Shown: piece by piece, positions 1 through 7,712 of the stretch
Layout of the letters: each line of letters begins with the position of its first letter
Numbering within the stretch: the stretch's first letter is position 1
Assembly (NCBI GenBank): GCA_903870275.1
Contig: CAIQCK010000062.1
Span: 1-64,000, forward strand
DNA: 64,000 bases
Reading direction: 5' to 3'
Source of the DNA: an uncultured bacterium
Lineage (GTDB): Bacteria > Verrucomicrobiota > Verrucomicrobiia > CAIQCK01
Notes under the pieces: generated by a model
Databases searched by the model: none
The model's input: the letters and a program-made list of their open reading frames with translations, nothing else
Told to the model about the DNA's origin: nothing
Made by a program: the position numbers and the translations under genes

Positions 1-63
1 CTCGGCCTCCCTCCGTCCCGCACCCCCAGCCGGGCTGAAGAGGGTCGCAGACAACAAGCAACG

Positions 64-116
64 AAGGGGACATTCTCTCGTGAGTTAACAAGGGGACATT
101 TCTAAAGAGTTTTGAC
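64..116. repeat. Two direct repeats resembling an IS terminus
   Basis: Two adjacent copies of about 27 nt (64-90 and 90-116) share an AAGGGGACATT start and a TTxxxACA-like end. Tandem terminal repeats of this kind occur at the ends of some IS21/IS481-type elements. No transposase is visible downstream, so the element would lie to the left of the window. The family assignment is inference. Confidence 0.35.
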
Positions 117-202
117 ATGCGCGCGGCGTCGGGGCCGACTGTGGGCAAGGCGGAAGGCGGGCAGGATGCCCGCGCTTAACCCTCCACGCTCCACGACTCC
201 TT

Positions 203-227
203 ATCCTGCCCATCCTGTTCATCCTGT
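203..227. repeat. Short ATCCTG direct repeats
   Basis: Three ATCCTG-containing units, spaced 9 nt apart, form a small degenerate tandem array. Such arrays are common in intergenic DNA of Planctomycetes and Verrucomicrobia. No function can be assigned. Confidence 0.4.
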
Positions 228-298
228 CTTTTTTTCCATTCGTGCGTTTCGCGGACAGGCTGATGACTGCCGTTTTCCCACGGAATAGACCTTTCCGA

Positions 299-401
299 GG
301 ACTGCGCTAGCGCAGCGATAGCGCAGTCCATTGGAAAACGCATATTTTGATACCCGGAAAACACACGTTTTGGGCTGGTTTTTCACTGCGCTAGCGCAGT
401 G
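299..401. repeat. Pair of palindromes with ACTGCGCTAGCGCAG core
   Basis: An 11-bp inverted repeat (299-309 with 319-329, arm GGACTGCGCTA) is followed by a perfect 18-bp palindrome at 384-401. Both share the core CTGCGCTAGCGCAG. They may be an operator pair, a recombination-type site or a mobile palindrome. No gene start lies close by. Confidence 0.55.
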
Positions 402-474
402 ATTTTCCTTGCCCAAAAATCCCGATATGGCATGGCTATGGCCAGTTCTTTTTTTTGGGCGCAGTGTGCCCGCG

Positions 475-538
475 GTTGGAGTCCCGCCTTCAGGCGGGCC
501 GACTTCGGAACCCGACCGGCCAAAGCCGGGACACCAAC
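475..538. repeat. Dispersed inverted repeat, family A (copy 1)
   Basis: The left arm 475-498 contains GTCCCGCCTTCAGGCGGG. The right arm 516-538 ends in CCGGGACACCAAC. The arms are imperfect inverted repeats, and each has an internal hairpin. The same element recurs at 47340-47403, so this is a dispersed palindromic family of REP/MITE type. Confidence 0.7.
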
Positions 539-599
539 AGCGGCGAAACAATGGTTTTCAAATGAGGACAGCAACTTGGATATTTCATACGCCCCGTAG

Positions 600-619
600 C
601 CGCCGACGCAAGTCGGCGG
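600..619. repeat. Perfect tetraloop hairpin
   Basis: Arm CCGCCGAC (600-607), loop GCAA, arm GTCGGCGG (612-619). It is a stable RNA hairpin with no following T-run, so not an obvious terminator. It lies in the repeat-rich leader region. Confidence 0.5.
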
Positions 620-679
620 AAAGATGGCGGTCGGCGAAGTGTCCGCCGATCCATGTGTTTCCGGGTGCAGTCGAGCCGC

Positions 680-815
680 AAGGTGGATCGCGACCTTCGG
701 ACGCGATGGCCGCAAGCCGGAGAAAGAGATCGCGCTTGAAATGTGAGATGCCCGCCTCAAGGGCCATGCTTTTGCTTCTCAACCGTCATCGCGTCCGGAG
801 GTCGCAATCCACCTT
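680..815. repeat. Long-arm inverted repeat flanking 78 nt
   Basis: Arms of 29 nt at 680-708 and 787-815 match at 27 of 29 positions when reverse-complemented. Both arms carry a GGTGGAT start and a GGACGCGATG end. The element has the shape of a small non-autonomous palindromic repeat. No ORF inside is convincing. Confidence 0.65.
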
Positions 816-840
816 TGGCCATGAGCCTTCAAACGCGTTT

Positions 841-880
841 CAGTCAAAGCCAGTCAAAGTGGGTCAAAGTCAGTCAAAGC
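841..880. repeat. Four 10-bp tandem GTCAAAG repeats
   Basis: Four head-to-tail 10-nt units (CAGTCAAAGC, CAGTCAAAGT, GGGTCAAAGT, CAGTCAAAGC) lie exactly one helical turn apart, which is the geometry of cooperative regulator binding. They sit about 220 nt upstream of the DUF1080 gene start. A simple low-complexity repeat is the alternative. Confidence 0.6.
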
Positions 881-1101
881 GATTCAGCCTATTGTTTTTT
901 TACAACCGCATGACCCCCAATCCGGCTGAAATCCGGAAACCGAAGCCAACGGGCCGGCATCCATTCTGCCAGGAAATCGGAGTTCAACGGACGCGACTGC
1001 TCGTTCTACAGCTTACGGCGGAGTCATACAGGAGGTGCCGGTTTGAATGGACATGCGGCGGCAAGTGGCGTATGAAACGGCAAACCAAAGGAGTAATGAC
1101 G

Positions 1102-2217
1102 ATGAAAAACGTGAAACTGACCGTTGGAATTGCCGCCACCGTTCTCAGCGTGATGATCTCTGGTGCGATGGCTCAAGCCCCAGGACCCAATCCGGATGCC
1201 ATTAACATCGAAAGCCCTTTCACGGGCGTTGTGGTCAACATCAACCCCATCGGATTGATCGTTAAGGCCGAAGTCAATTCGCCCAACGCTCCCGCCAACA
1301 CCGCGAACAGCGGTGCCAGGAGCAAACTGGGGGCGAAGAGCATTCATTTTTCCACCAAGGGCGCGCGCATCACCCGCGGCGGCTGGCATCCCTGCGAGCT
1401 GAAAGACCTCCAAAGGGGCGACTCCGTCACCATCACGTTTGCGCCGCCCCCGGCGGGCGTTTCCAAGATTGCCGCCACCCAGGTGGACATCAACAAACCC
1501 ATGTCCGCCGCCGACAAACTGCCGATCCTCGGCAAGCCGGGGAAGTTGATGTTCGAGGACGACTTTTCGCGCAATGAGATGCCGCCCAAGTGGAGGCTCG
1601 GAAAAGGGTTTTGGGAAATCCATAACGGCGCCGTCACGGCGGCGGAGAATCCCGAAGATCATCACGGCGCCTACGCCTACGTGGATCCGCGTTTCCCCTA
1701 CAAGGACATCGTGGCGGAGTTTGACTTCAAGTTCGACGGCTCCACGGGCTGCCACTTCATGATGGAAGACAGCAACTACAAGGGATCTCATGCCGGGCAC
1801 ATCATCCGGGCCAGCATCACGCCCACGACGGCCAATGTGGCCGACTCCAAGTTCGGCGGGATGAAAAACGAAATCCACGACAAGATGCACGAATCCAGCA
1901 CGACCGAGGAGGAAAAGAAGAAGCTCCAGGACAGCATCAAGGACAAGTCCGCCACCTACAAGATCAGCCTCGACCCAACCAAATGGCATCAAGGCCGCGT
2001 GGAGGTGGTCGGGGACGAGATGCTGCTAAGTATCGATGACCGGCCCGTGGCTTATATCAAATCCGAAGGCGTCAATCACCCGACCAAGAACATGATTGGC
2101 TTCACCGTCGCCGGTAAATCCGCGCAACTGGACAACCTGAAAGTCTGGGAGGCGACCGTCCGGCCCGACTGGCCCAAGAGCCGCTCCGATCTCCTGGCGG
2201 TGCTGCAGAAGCAGTAA
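1102..2217 (+). CDS. Secreted DUF1080/LamG-like protein
   Basis: A 371-residue exported protein. ATG 1102 is preferred over ATG 1096 because the AAAGGAG at 1087-1093 is then 8 nt away instead of 2. Residues 1-23 form a signal peptide ending AMAQA. Residues about 35-135 are a small beta-rich domain of unknown family. Residues about 150-360 look like the DUF1080 (3-keto-disaccharide hydrolase-like) concanavalin-type beta-sandwich, with the FEDDFSR start and the LDNLKVWEA end typical of the fold. A Lys/Glu-rich segment (about 255-290) interrupts it. DUF1080 proteins are usually extracytoplasmic and carbohydrate-related; the exact substrate is unknown. The stop lies 11 nt before the Tat oxidoreductase, so the two are probably co-transcribed. 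Confidence 0.8.
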   Translation: MKNVKLTVGIAATVLSVMISGAMAQAPGPNPDAINIESPFTGVVVNINPIGLIVKAEVNSPNAPANTANSGARSKLGAKSIHFSTKGARITRGGWHPCELKDLQRGDSVTITFAPPPAGVSKIAATQVDINKPMSAADKLPILGKPGKLMFEDDFSRNEMPPKWRLGKGFWEIHNGAVTAAENPEDHHGAYAYVDPRFPYKDIVAEFDFKFDGSTGCHFMMEDSNYKGSHAGHIIRASITPTTANVADSKFGGMKNEIHDKMHESSTTEEEKKKLQDSIKDKSATYKISLDPTKWHQGRVEVVGDEMLLSIDDRPVAYIKSEGVNHPTKNMIGFTVAGKSAQLDNLKVWEATVRPDWPKSRSDLLAVLQKQ

Positions 2218-2228
2218 GAACAACCCTC

Positions 2229-3353
2229 ATGGCGGAACTCGCTCCCATCACCCGGCGAGGTTTTCTGACGCGAGCGGGCATGGCCGGCACGGCGCTCGCG
2301 ATGTTGCCCCGGATCGGGTCTGCCCAGTCCTCCTCAAAACCGGCTGGCGAGACGGCGCTCGCGCTGGTGGGGGCTGCCCACAGTCACACCGGCGGCATCG
2401 TCAATGTCCTGAAGAACCACAAGGAAGTGAAGATCAAGTATGTCTGGGACCACAACCCCGAGCGGGGCAACAAGTGGTCCAACAAACTTGGCAGCCGGTT
2501 CATTTCCGATGACGAAACGGTTTGGGCCGATCCCGAGGTGCAGGGAGTGGTTATTTTCGCCGAGACCAGCCTGCATCGGCGTCTGGCGCTCGCGGCAGCC
2601 AAGGCCCACAAACACCTGTTTGTGGAAAAGCCGCTCGCGACGAACGGACAGGACGCGAGGGAGATCGCGCAAGCGATTGAGCGGGCTGGCGTTTTGTTCA
2701 CGACCGGCTACGCCCAGCGGACAAGCCCGATCAATCTGTTCATCAAATCGCAGATTGAACAGGGCCACTTGGGAACCATCACCCGCGCCCGCGCCTCCGC
2801 CTGTCATGACGGTGTCCTGGACGGGAAGGTCAAATTCGACGGCGAGTATCATTGGTTTGTGGAACGCAAGCTCTCGGGTGTGGGCGGTTTTGGCGACTTG
2901 GGAACGCACGCCTTGGACCTGCTGATGTGGATGTTTGGCGATGTCCAGGAGGTGTGTGCGGACATCAAGCCGGTTTTGAAGCGTTACCCGGATTGCGACG
3001 AGTGCGGCGAAGGATTGGTGCGGTTCAAGAACGGCGTCACGGGCACCATCGCAGCGGGCTGGGTGGATGTGGCCAACCCGGTTTCGTTCCTGGTGTCGGG
3101 CACGCTCGGTCACGCCACGATCTTCAACAATCAATTGTATTTCAAAAGCAGCCAGGTGGCCGGGGCGGACGGAAACCAGCCGTGGACCGACCTGCCTTCC
3201 GCCACACCGCCGCCGTTGGAGGCGTTTGTGCAGACCGTGGAGGGCAAGACCGGTTTGCCGCTGGTCACGCCGCGCGAGGCCGCCGACCGGGTTCGTGTCA
3301 TGGAGGCCCTGTATCGCTCATCGGCCGAACGCCGGTGGTTGGCGCCTCGATAG
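2229..3353 (+). CDS. Tat-exported Gfo/Idh/MocA family oxidoreductase
   Basis: A 374-residue protein. The N-terminus carries a twin-arginine motif (TRRGFLTR) and a hydrophobic stretch ending in an Ala-rich cleavage region, so it is probably folded with its cofactor and exported. A Rossmann NAD(P)-binding domain follows (about 40-160), including VEKPLATN, the family's EKP motif with the catalytic lysine. The C-terminal alpha/beta domain contains GVGGFGDLGTHALDLL, the usual substrate-pocket G-D-x-x-x-H signature. The family oxidises sugars or inositols; the substrate is not readable. Pairing with a DUF1080 protein is recurrent in Verrucomicrobia and Planctomycetes and suggests joint handling of an oxidised sugar. 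The Shine-Dalgarno is weak, which may mean translation depends on the upstream gene. Confidence 0.85.
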   Translation: MAELAPITRRGFLTRAGMAGTALAMLPRIGSAQSSSKPAGETALALVGAAHSHTGGIVNVLKNHKEVKIKYVWDHNPERGNKWSNKLGSRFISDDETVWADPEVQGVVIFAETSLHRRLALAAAKAHKHLFVEKPLATNGQDAREIAQAIERAGVLFTTGYAQRTSPINLFIKSQIEQGHLGTITRARASACHDGVLDGKVKFDGEYHWFVERKLSGVGGFGDLGTHALDLLMWMFGDVQEVCADIKPVLKRYPDCDECGEGLVRFKNGVTGTIAAGWVDVANPVSFLVSGTLGHATIFNNQLYFKSSQVAGADGNQPWTDLPSATPPPLEAFVQTVEGKTGLPLVTPREAADRVRVMEALYRSSAERRWLAPR

Positions 3354-3586
3354 AAGACGGGGCGGCAAACATGGAGTGATCGTCAGGACGTTGGCCCCAA
3401 GAGGTTGCTTGAAGGTCGGGAGGCATGTGGCGGGTGGGACGCTTGCTAGGGAATTCCCCTATGCTAGCTTGAGGTTTTTACCTATAGACCAGCAACAAAT
3501 CTGAGGATATTTTGCTTTTCGCGTCTGGTCATCTGAGAACGCGGAGGAGTTGACGTTGCAGTTTTCAGAATGAAGGAGACCGGCCT

Positions 3587-3850
3587 ATGCAAAGGGATGC
3601 CCATCTTCTAAAGCCGACGTCCGAGGAAATCGCCCGTTTGGCCTACTTGATCTGGGACAAAGAAGGACGGCCGCAGGGTTGTGACGTGAAACACTGGTGC
3701 GAGGCGGAGTCGTTGTTGATGGCGGCCACGCGCAAGGAGTTGAAAAGGCTTCACGAGGCCACGACCCGCGAACATTTTCAGAACCCGAAAACGAGCCGAA
3801 GAGAATCCGACAATCGCATCCGACAGTTTGCGAGTGGAACCGCCGCATGA
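3587..3850 (+). CDS. DUF2934 domain small protein (paralogue 1)
   Basis: An 87-residue soluble protein. Residues 13-45 carry the DUF2934 pattern: IARLAYLIWDKEGRPQG followed by a HWxxAE-like element (HWCEAES). The remainder is charged and probably disordered. The family is widespread in environmental bacteria and has no established function. The closest neighbour in the window is the second copy at 4780-5034, with the same ARLAYLxWxxEGxPQGxxVxHW skeleton. The stop codon overlaps the start of a 60-residue ORF by ATGA, which suggests translational coupling. About 230 nt upstream are gene-free and may carry its promoter. Confidence 0.75.
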   Translation: MQRDAHLLKPTSEEIARLAYLIWDKEGRPQGCDVKHWCEAESLLMAATRKELKRLHEATTREHFQNPKTSRRESDNRIRQFASGTAA

Positions 3851-4029
3851 AATCACCAGGTTACCAGGCATGGATGAGCGCCAAGCCGTTGAATCCGCCT
3901 CCGGATCCGCTGCTGAAGAGCATTTATGCTCCGCGTCAAAGCCGCATGCTCACGGAGTTGATTTCACAGCTTCAAGTGCTCCGTTTCCGACACGACAATC
4001 CGCCAGCCAGACGAATCACTCGCCAGTAA
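3847..4029 (+). CDS. Small unknown protein coupled to DUF2934
   Basis: A predicted 60-residue protein starting at ATG 3847, whose ATGA overlaps the stop of the DUF2934 gene. This arrangement is the main evidence that it is translated. The sequence is basic and proline-rich in its first half, with a short amphipathic LTELISQLQVLRF segment and an Arg-rich tail. There is no signal peptide or membrane segment, and I recognise no family. It could also be a non-coding extension. Confidence 0.4.
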   Translation: MKSPGYQAWMSAKPLNPPPDPLLKSIYAPRQSRMLTELISQLQVLRFRHDNPPARRITRQ

Positions 4030-4081
4030 ACCCGCCATAGGGTGTAGAGCGATCCCCCACCTTCCCGGTTGCCCGCGCGGA

Positions 4082-4585
4082 TCAATCTGGCCACCGGTCG
4101 TCCACCTCCGGTTCTTGCGCCGGCCCCGCGAGTATTTCTTTGGCCAGCCAGGTGACAAACTCCTCCGTTGCCCACAGGGTTGCATCCGCAGCCGCCTGGC
4201 ATTGGAATAACGCAACGTCAATTTGCCTCAACAGGTCGGGCAGTTGATTGGATTTGGTATAGTATCCGCCCGCTCCCATCCTATACGCGCTGGCTTTGTG
4301 GCTGATCGAATCCAACGAGGTCATGATCCAAATCGGCACATGCTTCATGGCGGAGTCGCTCCGAAGGATGCGGCACACCTCCAGTCCCGCCATCCTCGGC
4401 AACATCAAGTCGAGCACGATCAAGTCCGGCCGGCAATGCGACGCCTCTTCCAGCCCGCTCAAGCCATCGAACGCGAGGATCGCTTCATACCCCTTCTGTT
4501 GCAGCCGATACTTCAATAACGCGGCGAAATCCGGTTCGTCCTCGATGACAAGAACCCGCTTTCGCTCCGTTACAGTTCCATGCAT
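4082..4585 (-). CDS. Response regulator, receiver domain only
   Basis: A 167-residue protein with one CheY-like receiver domain (about residues 10-125). The acidic pocket is E15 and D16, the phospho-acceptor is D59 in VLDLMLP, the switch hydroxyl is T89 or S90 in IMTS, and the conserved lysine is K111. The final 45 residues contain a short helix (LWATEEFVTWLAKEIL) and an acidic tail but no DNA-binding domain, so it acts through protein contacts or phosphotransfer. No histidine kinase is adjacent, so the partner is elsewhere. It is divergent from the second DUF2934 gene, sharing a 194-nt intergenic region that probably holds both promoters. Confidence 0.9.
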   Translation of the reverse strand: MHGTVTERKRVLVIEDEPDFAALLKYRLQQKGYEAILAFDGLSGLEEASHCRPDLIVLDLMLPRMAGLEVCRILRSDSAMKHVPIWIMTSLDSISHKASAYRMGAGGYYTKSNQLPDLLRQIDVALFQCQAAADATLWATEEFVTWLAKEILAGPAQEPEVDDRWPD

Positions 4586-4779
4586 GCCCCCACCTTAAGG
4601 CCTCATGATGGCAAAACCGTGACGGTTGAGTGACAACGGTGTAATACCTGCTCCAACGATTGCTGCGCAGCGCCGCCGATGTCACCCCATTGTCACGCCA
4701 GGGCAATCAAGACGCCACAGAAGGCACCCAAGGTTTTCGGCGTCACGTTGTGAATAACACAAAGGAAAGGCAACGAGTC

Positions 4780-5034
4780 ATGCACATGAATATGCAGCCG
4801 GTGAAACCCACGACCGACCACGTCGCGCGTTTGGCCTACTTGTTTTGGGAACAAGAAGGAAAACCTCAAGGGCGTGAAGTGGAACATTGGCTCCAGGCGA
4901 AGTCCATTTTAACGGTGGCGACTCAGGAAACATGGCCCGTGCGAATCGCAACGGATGTCAGCCGTTTGTCCAAACCGGCACACCCAAAGAAGAGTCATCG
5001 CCACGCCGGTGTTGCGGCCCGCCTGGCCGCGTGA
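4780..5034 (+). CDS. DUF2934 domain small protein (paralogue 2)
   Basis: An 84-residue protein. ATG 4780 is chosen because AAAGGAAAGG (4761-4770) lies 9 nt upstream; ATG 4786 and 4792 remain possible. Residues about 12-45 repeat the DUF2934 pattern (VARLAYLFWEQEGKPQG, then EHWLQAKS). The tail is basic and unrelated to that of paralogue 1, so only the domain is conserved. The role is unknown. It is divergent from the response regulator, so the pair may be under shared control, which is inference. Confidence 0.7.
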   Translation: MHMNMQPVKPTTDHVARLAYLFWEQEGKPQGREVEHWLQAKSILTVATQETWPVRIATDVSRLSKPAHPKKSHRHAGVAARLAA

Positions 5035-5291
5035 GATTCCAACCACCGTCCGGCGCATGGAACACAAACGGAAGGACCGGTATGCCATGGAATCCGAACA
5101 CCGTCTGAAAACGCTTTGCACTTCCACGAGTTTCGCCCGGTTTGTCCGGTGCTGCAACACCATGAACCGTCACTTCTTGCCGAACATTCTTGAGTTCCAA
5201 AGCCGTTTTCGTTCCTTGGGGTTGATCCAGCGAAATCAGCGGACGGGCGGCAGGAACCAGCAACGAAACCCGGTGATGAGAAAGGATGATC

Positions 5292-5408
5292 GTGAGCACG
5301 CGTGATGTGTCGAGGATGCCGCGCCGTTTTGGCGTCGAAGAGTGGCTCGGCATTGTTGTGATTATCGTCTTTGCCGCCATGGTGGCCATGTTCTGGGTGA
5401 GCTACTGA
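5292..5408 (+). CDS. Candidate 38-residue single-pass membrane protein
   Basis: A short ORF starting at GTG 5292, with AAAGGA at 5281-5286 as a reasonable Shine-Dalgarno. It encodes about 18 polar or basic residues, then one hydrophobic span (LGIVVIIVFAAMVAMFWV) ending at the C-terminus. The layout of a charged head and a single transmembrane helix is typical of small membrane regulators or stress peptides. I recognise no family. It could be a chance ORF. Confidence 0.4.
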   Translation: MSTRDVSRMPRRFGVEEWLGIVVIIVFAAMVAMFWVSY

Positions 5409-5759
5409 TGCGGTGCAACGGGGTATTTCAACTCCGGCCGCGCTTGTCTCCATGCCAAACGATGTTCTCCGGTCCCACAACGCACCAGACCAAAAAATTG
5501 CACGTCGTTCAAGTTGCTGTTCTGATTTTTACATCAGTAACCACACTCTCGCGTCGTGCTGAACCAATATGGCACCAAACGAAAACTCCGCAAGCGGTGT
5601 GCTGCGGTAGGCATCATCCCTAGGTCACGACAGGATTCGGCCCTAGTGACCGGATTGTCTCTTGATCGTATCGTTCGAATCAGAACGGACGGTGGCGAGA
5701 TAACGGGCGCGCGGCGGACAATGAAAACGCCGCCGAGGTCGAGCCACCAGGAGACGCGT
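5409..5759. other. Gene-free stretch
   Basis: About 350 nt with no convincing ORF, repeat or terminator. Frames that cross it give Arg/Ser-rich translations without domains. It probably holds the promoter of the small gene at 5760. Confidence 0.5.
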
Positions 5760-5933
5760 ATGAAAAGGATGAAGAAATCAATGCATGGCGCTCGCAGCCC
5801 GTTGACTTTGGGCGAACTGGTGACATTGGCGTATGATGTCACCTCCGATCGTGCGACGGCGGCGAAACTGCTCAGCACGTTGCTGGAAGGGCGGGCGGTT
5901 CACTTGAGACGCCACGTGAACTCCGGACGGTGA
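5760..5933 (+). CDS. Small helical protein, unknown
   Basis: A 57-residue protein. ATG 5760 has AGGAG (5749-5753) 6 nt upstream, a good site; the open frame runs further up to 5556 but without such support. After a basic N-terminus (MKRMKKSMHGAR) comes LTLGELVTLAYDVTSD and a helix ending LLEGRAVHLR. It resembles short conserved hypothetical proteins with an ELVxxAY...LLExGRVxL pattern seen in soil bacteria. No function is known to me. Confidence 0.5.
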   Translation: MKRMKKSMHGARSPLTLGELVTLAYDVTSDRATAAKLLSTLLEGRAVHLRRHVNSGR

Positions 5934-6026
5934 ATCTGCAGATAAGTCCGCGGGATAGCCGTTTCGGGAATTGGCTTTTGCGACATTCGATCGTTTGAAC
6001 CGGATGCCGGAGAGGAACACGGAGAG

Positions 6027-6158
6027 ATGAGCACTTTTGTCGGAATTTTGCTGGTTTTGTCCATGGGATTCAGTGCCTGGTGCCTGCGATTATGCACAAC
6101 GGAGGGTTGGCCGATGACCCGCGTCTGCATGAGTGAAAGTCCTCAGTTCCAGCGGTAA
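6027..6158 (+). CDS. Candidate 43-residue small membrane protein
   Basis: An ORF from ATG 6027 with a GGAG just upstream, although spacing is very short (AGAGGA at 6011-6016 is an alternative). One hydrophobic segment (residues 3-20, FVGILLVLSMGFSAWCL) is followed by a polar tail with three cysteines in total. No family is recognised. It is listed because it lies in a series of similarly small membrane ORFs, and it may be spurious. Confidence 0.3.
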   Translation: MSTFVGILLVLSMGFSAWCLRLCTTEGWPMTRVCMSESPQFQR

Positions 6159-6240
6159 AAGGGGGCGGCTGCTGGTCCGCTGGAAGCGAAGGAGAATATT
6201 CTTCTAGTAGGGCTGTTCGTCGTCATGTTAGCTTGGGAAG

Positions 6241-6432
6241 ATGAAGACGAGCTATATCACGATCCTCGTTCTAATCGTATTAGCCGCCACGACCCTCAGC
6301 TACATGCAAGGATGGGTTCATCCAACAAATGGCGCCCACCAACTGTCATACATAGCTGCTGCGCTGTTTGCCGTCGTGGCGGTGGTGATTATTCGCAAAC
6401 GCAAGAAGCAATCCTCCCCGCCGCCGCCGTAA
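6241..6432 (+). CDS. Small two-helix membrane protein
   Basis: A 63-residue protein with two hydrophobic helices (about 5-24 and 36-52), a short polar linker containing a His, then a strongly basic stop-transfer (RKRKKQ) and a proline tail. This predicts two spans with both termini inside. No family is recognised, and no catalytic residue is visible. The overlapping frame at 6225-6518 lacks any such organisation and is treated as a shadow. The layout loosely recalls a C-terminal sorting anchor, but there is no PEP motif. Confidence 0.5.
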   Translation: MKTSYITILVLIVLAATTLSYMQGWVHPTNGAHQLSYIAAALFAVVAVVIIRKRKKQSSPPPP

Positions 6433-6638
6433 CGGCTAGAGCATTATGCGCGGGGGCGCGATGTTGCAGCGGGGTTGATATCCAGCCTCAATGCTGCTGG
6501 TTTGCCGCCGCCGGGTGATTTCCTTTGTGTTCTTCGTTGGCATGCGTCCGTTGCTTGGGGGAAACAATCAACAGTCGGGATGAAACGGGCAAGAGGTGTG
6601 CCGTTGACAGGTTCCGCAGACCGATTACGATCAAGTCC

Positions 6639-7697
6639 ATGAAGAACAAATGCCATCGGCTCATGGGTTTGATCACTTTCGGTTTCCTGGGGCTTGCGAG
6701 CCTTCCCTTGTATGGCGCGGACGGCCCTTACCATTGGATCAAGGACATCCCGGTTGGAGGCGAGGGCGGGTGGGATTACCTGTCGGTGGATGAAGCCGGA
6801 CGCCGGCTGTATGTGACCCACGCCACGAAAGTGGTCGTCATTGACCTCAACAAGGATGAGGTTGTCGGGGAGATCGGCGACACGCCCGGACCGCATGGTT
6901 TCGCGCTGGCGCCCCGGCTGCAACGCGGCTTCTCCAGCAACGGGAAGGAGAACAAAGTGAGCATCGTGGACTTGGCCACTTTGAAAACCCTGTCGAAGGT
7001 GGAGACGGGGCCAAACCCGGACGCCATCCTGTTCGAGCCGGTGCAGGAGGAAGTTTACGCGTTCAATGGACGTGGCAAGTCGGTAACGGTTTTTGAGGCG
7101 GCTTCCGGCAAGGTGGTCGCCACCATTCCCTTGCCGGGCAAACCCGAATTTGCGGCGGCTGATCCCAAGGCCGGGCGGGTTTACTGCAATCTCGAAGACA
7201 AGAGCGAAGTGGCCGTGATTGACATAAAGACACACCAGGTCGTCCAATGCTGGCCCATTGCGCCCGGCGAGGAAGCTTCGGGCATGGCGTTTGACGCGGA
7301 ACATCACCGGCTCTTTCTCGGCTGCGCCAACCAGAAGATGGTGATGATGGACAGCGCCACCGGCAAAGTCGTGACCACGGTGCCCATTGGCCAGAGAGTG
7401 GACGCCAATGCGTTTGATCCCGGCACCCAACTCGTCTTCAACTCGAACGGCGATGGGACCGTCACGGTTGCCCGCGAAGAATCGCCGGAAAAACTTGTGG
7501 TGGTGCAAAACCTGAAGACTGAACGCGGCGCCAAAACGATGGCGCTCGATCCGAAGACCCACAGGATTTACCTCGCGTCCGCCAAATTCGAGCCATTGCC
7601 CACGCCGGTGCCGGGCGCGCCCCGGCAGCGCCCCAAGATCGTCCCCGGCACTTTCAAAATTCTGGTTTACGGAATGGAACCAAGCCCGGAGCGTTGA
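6639..7697 (+). CDS. Secreted YncE-like beta-propeller protein
   Basis: A 352-residue protein. ATG 6639 is chosen because it gives a clean signal peptide (MKNKCHRLMGLITFGFLGL... ending LYGAD). The rest is a seven-bladed-type propeller of the YncE/YVTN group: repeated units such as RLYVTHATKVVVIDL, KVSIVDLATLK, KSVTVFEAASGKVV, SEVAVIDIKTHQVV, KMVMMDSATGKVV and GTVTVAREES, each ending a blade. Such proteins act extracytoplasmically in binding or scaffolding, and no catalytic site is evident. It lies 15 nt before the beta-helix protein in the same direction, so the two are likely co-transcribed. Confidence 0.8.
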   Translation: MKNKCHRLMGLITFGFLGLASLPLYGADGPYHWIKDIPVGGEGGWDYLSVDEAGRRLYVTHATKVVVIDLNKDEVVGEIGDTPGPHGFALAPRLQRGFSSNGKENKVSIVDLATLKTLSKVETGPNPDAILFEPVQEEVYAFNGRGKSVTVFEAASGKVVATIPLPGKPEFAAADPKAGRVYCNLEDKSEVAVIDIKTHQVVQCWPIAPGEEASGMAFDAEHHRLFLGCANQKMVMMDSATGKVVTTVPIGQRVDANAFDPGTQLVFNSNGDGTVTVAREESPEKLVVVQNLKTERGAKTMALDPKTHRIYLASAKFEPLPTPVPGAPRQRPKIVPGTFKILVYGMEPSPER

Positions 7698-7712
7698 TCA
7701 TTGGTTTGGCGC

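Larger units (their letters stand above)
117..1101. other. Gene-free repeat-rich leader
   Basis: About 1 kb without a supportable gene. An open frame in phase with the downstream DUF1080 protein runs through it. Its translation is low-complexity, Arg/Ser-rich and interrupted by the palindromes annotated separately, so it is not called. The only clear signal near the 3' end is the AAAGGAG Shine-Dalgarno at 1087-1093. Confidence 0.6.

Noticed and set aside
841..880. Possible CRISPR-like array
   Set aside because: The units are only 10 nt and have no spacers. They fit a regulatory tandem repeat, and no cas gene is present.
409..1101. N-terminal extension of the DUF1080 ORF
   Set aside because: It runs through palindromes and tandem repeats, has no domain, and would bury the clear signal peptide and Shine-Dalgarno at 1087-1102.
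3424..3448. Sigma-54-like promoter before the first DUF2934 gene
   Set aside because: TGGC and TTGC are present, but the distance between GG and GC cores is wrong by three bases and the sequence between does not match.
6241..6432. PEP-CTERM sorting signal in the 63-residue protein
   Set aside because: It has a hydrophobic segment and a basic end as a sorting signal would, but the PEP motif is absent and the protein is too short to be a cargo.
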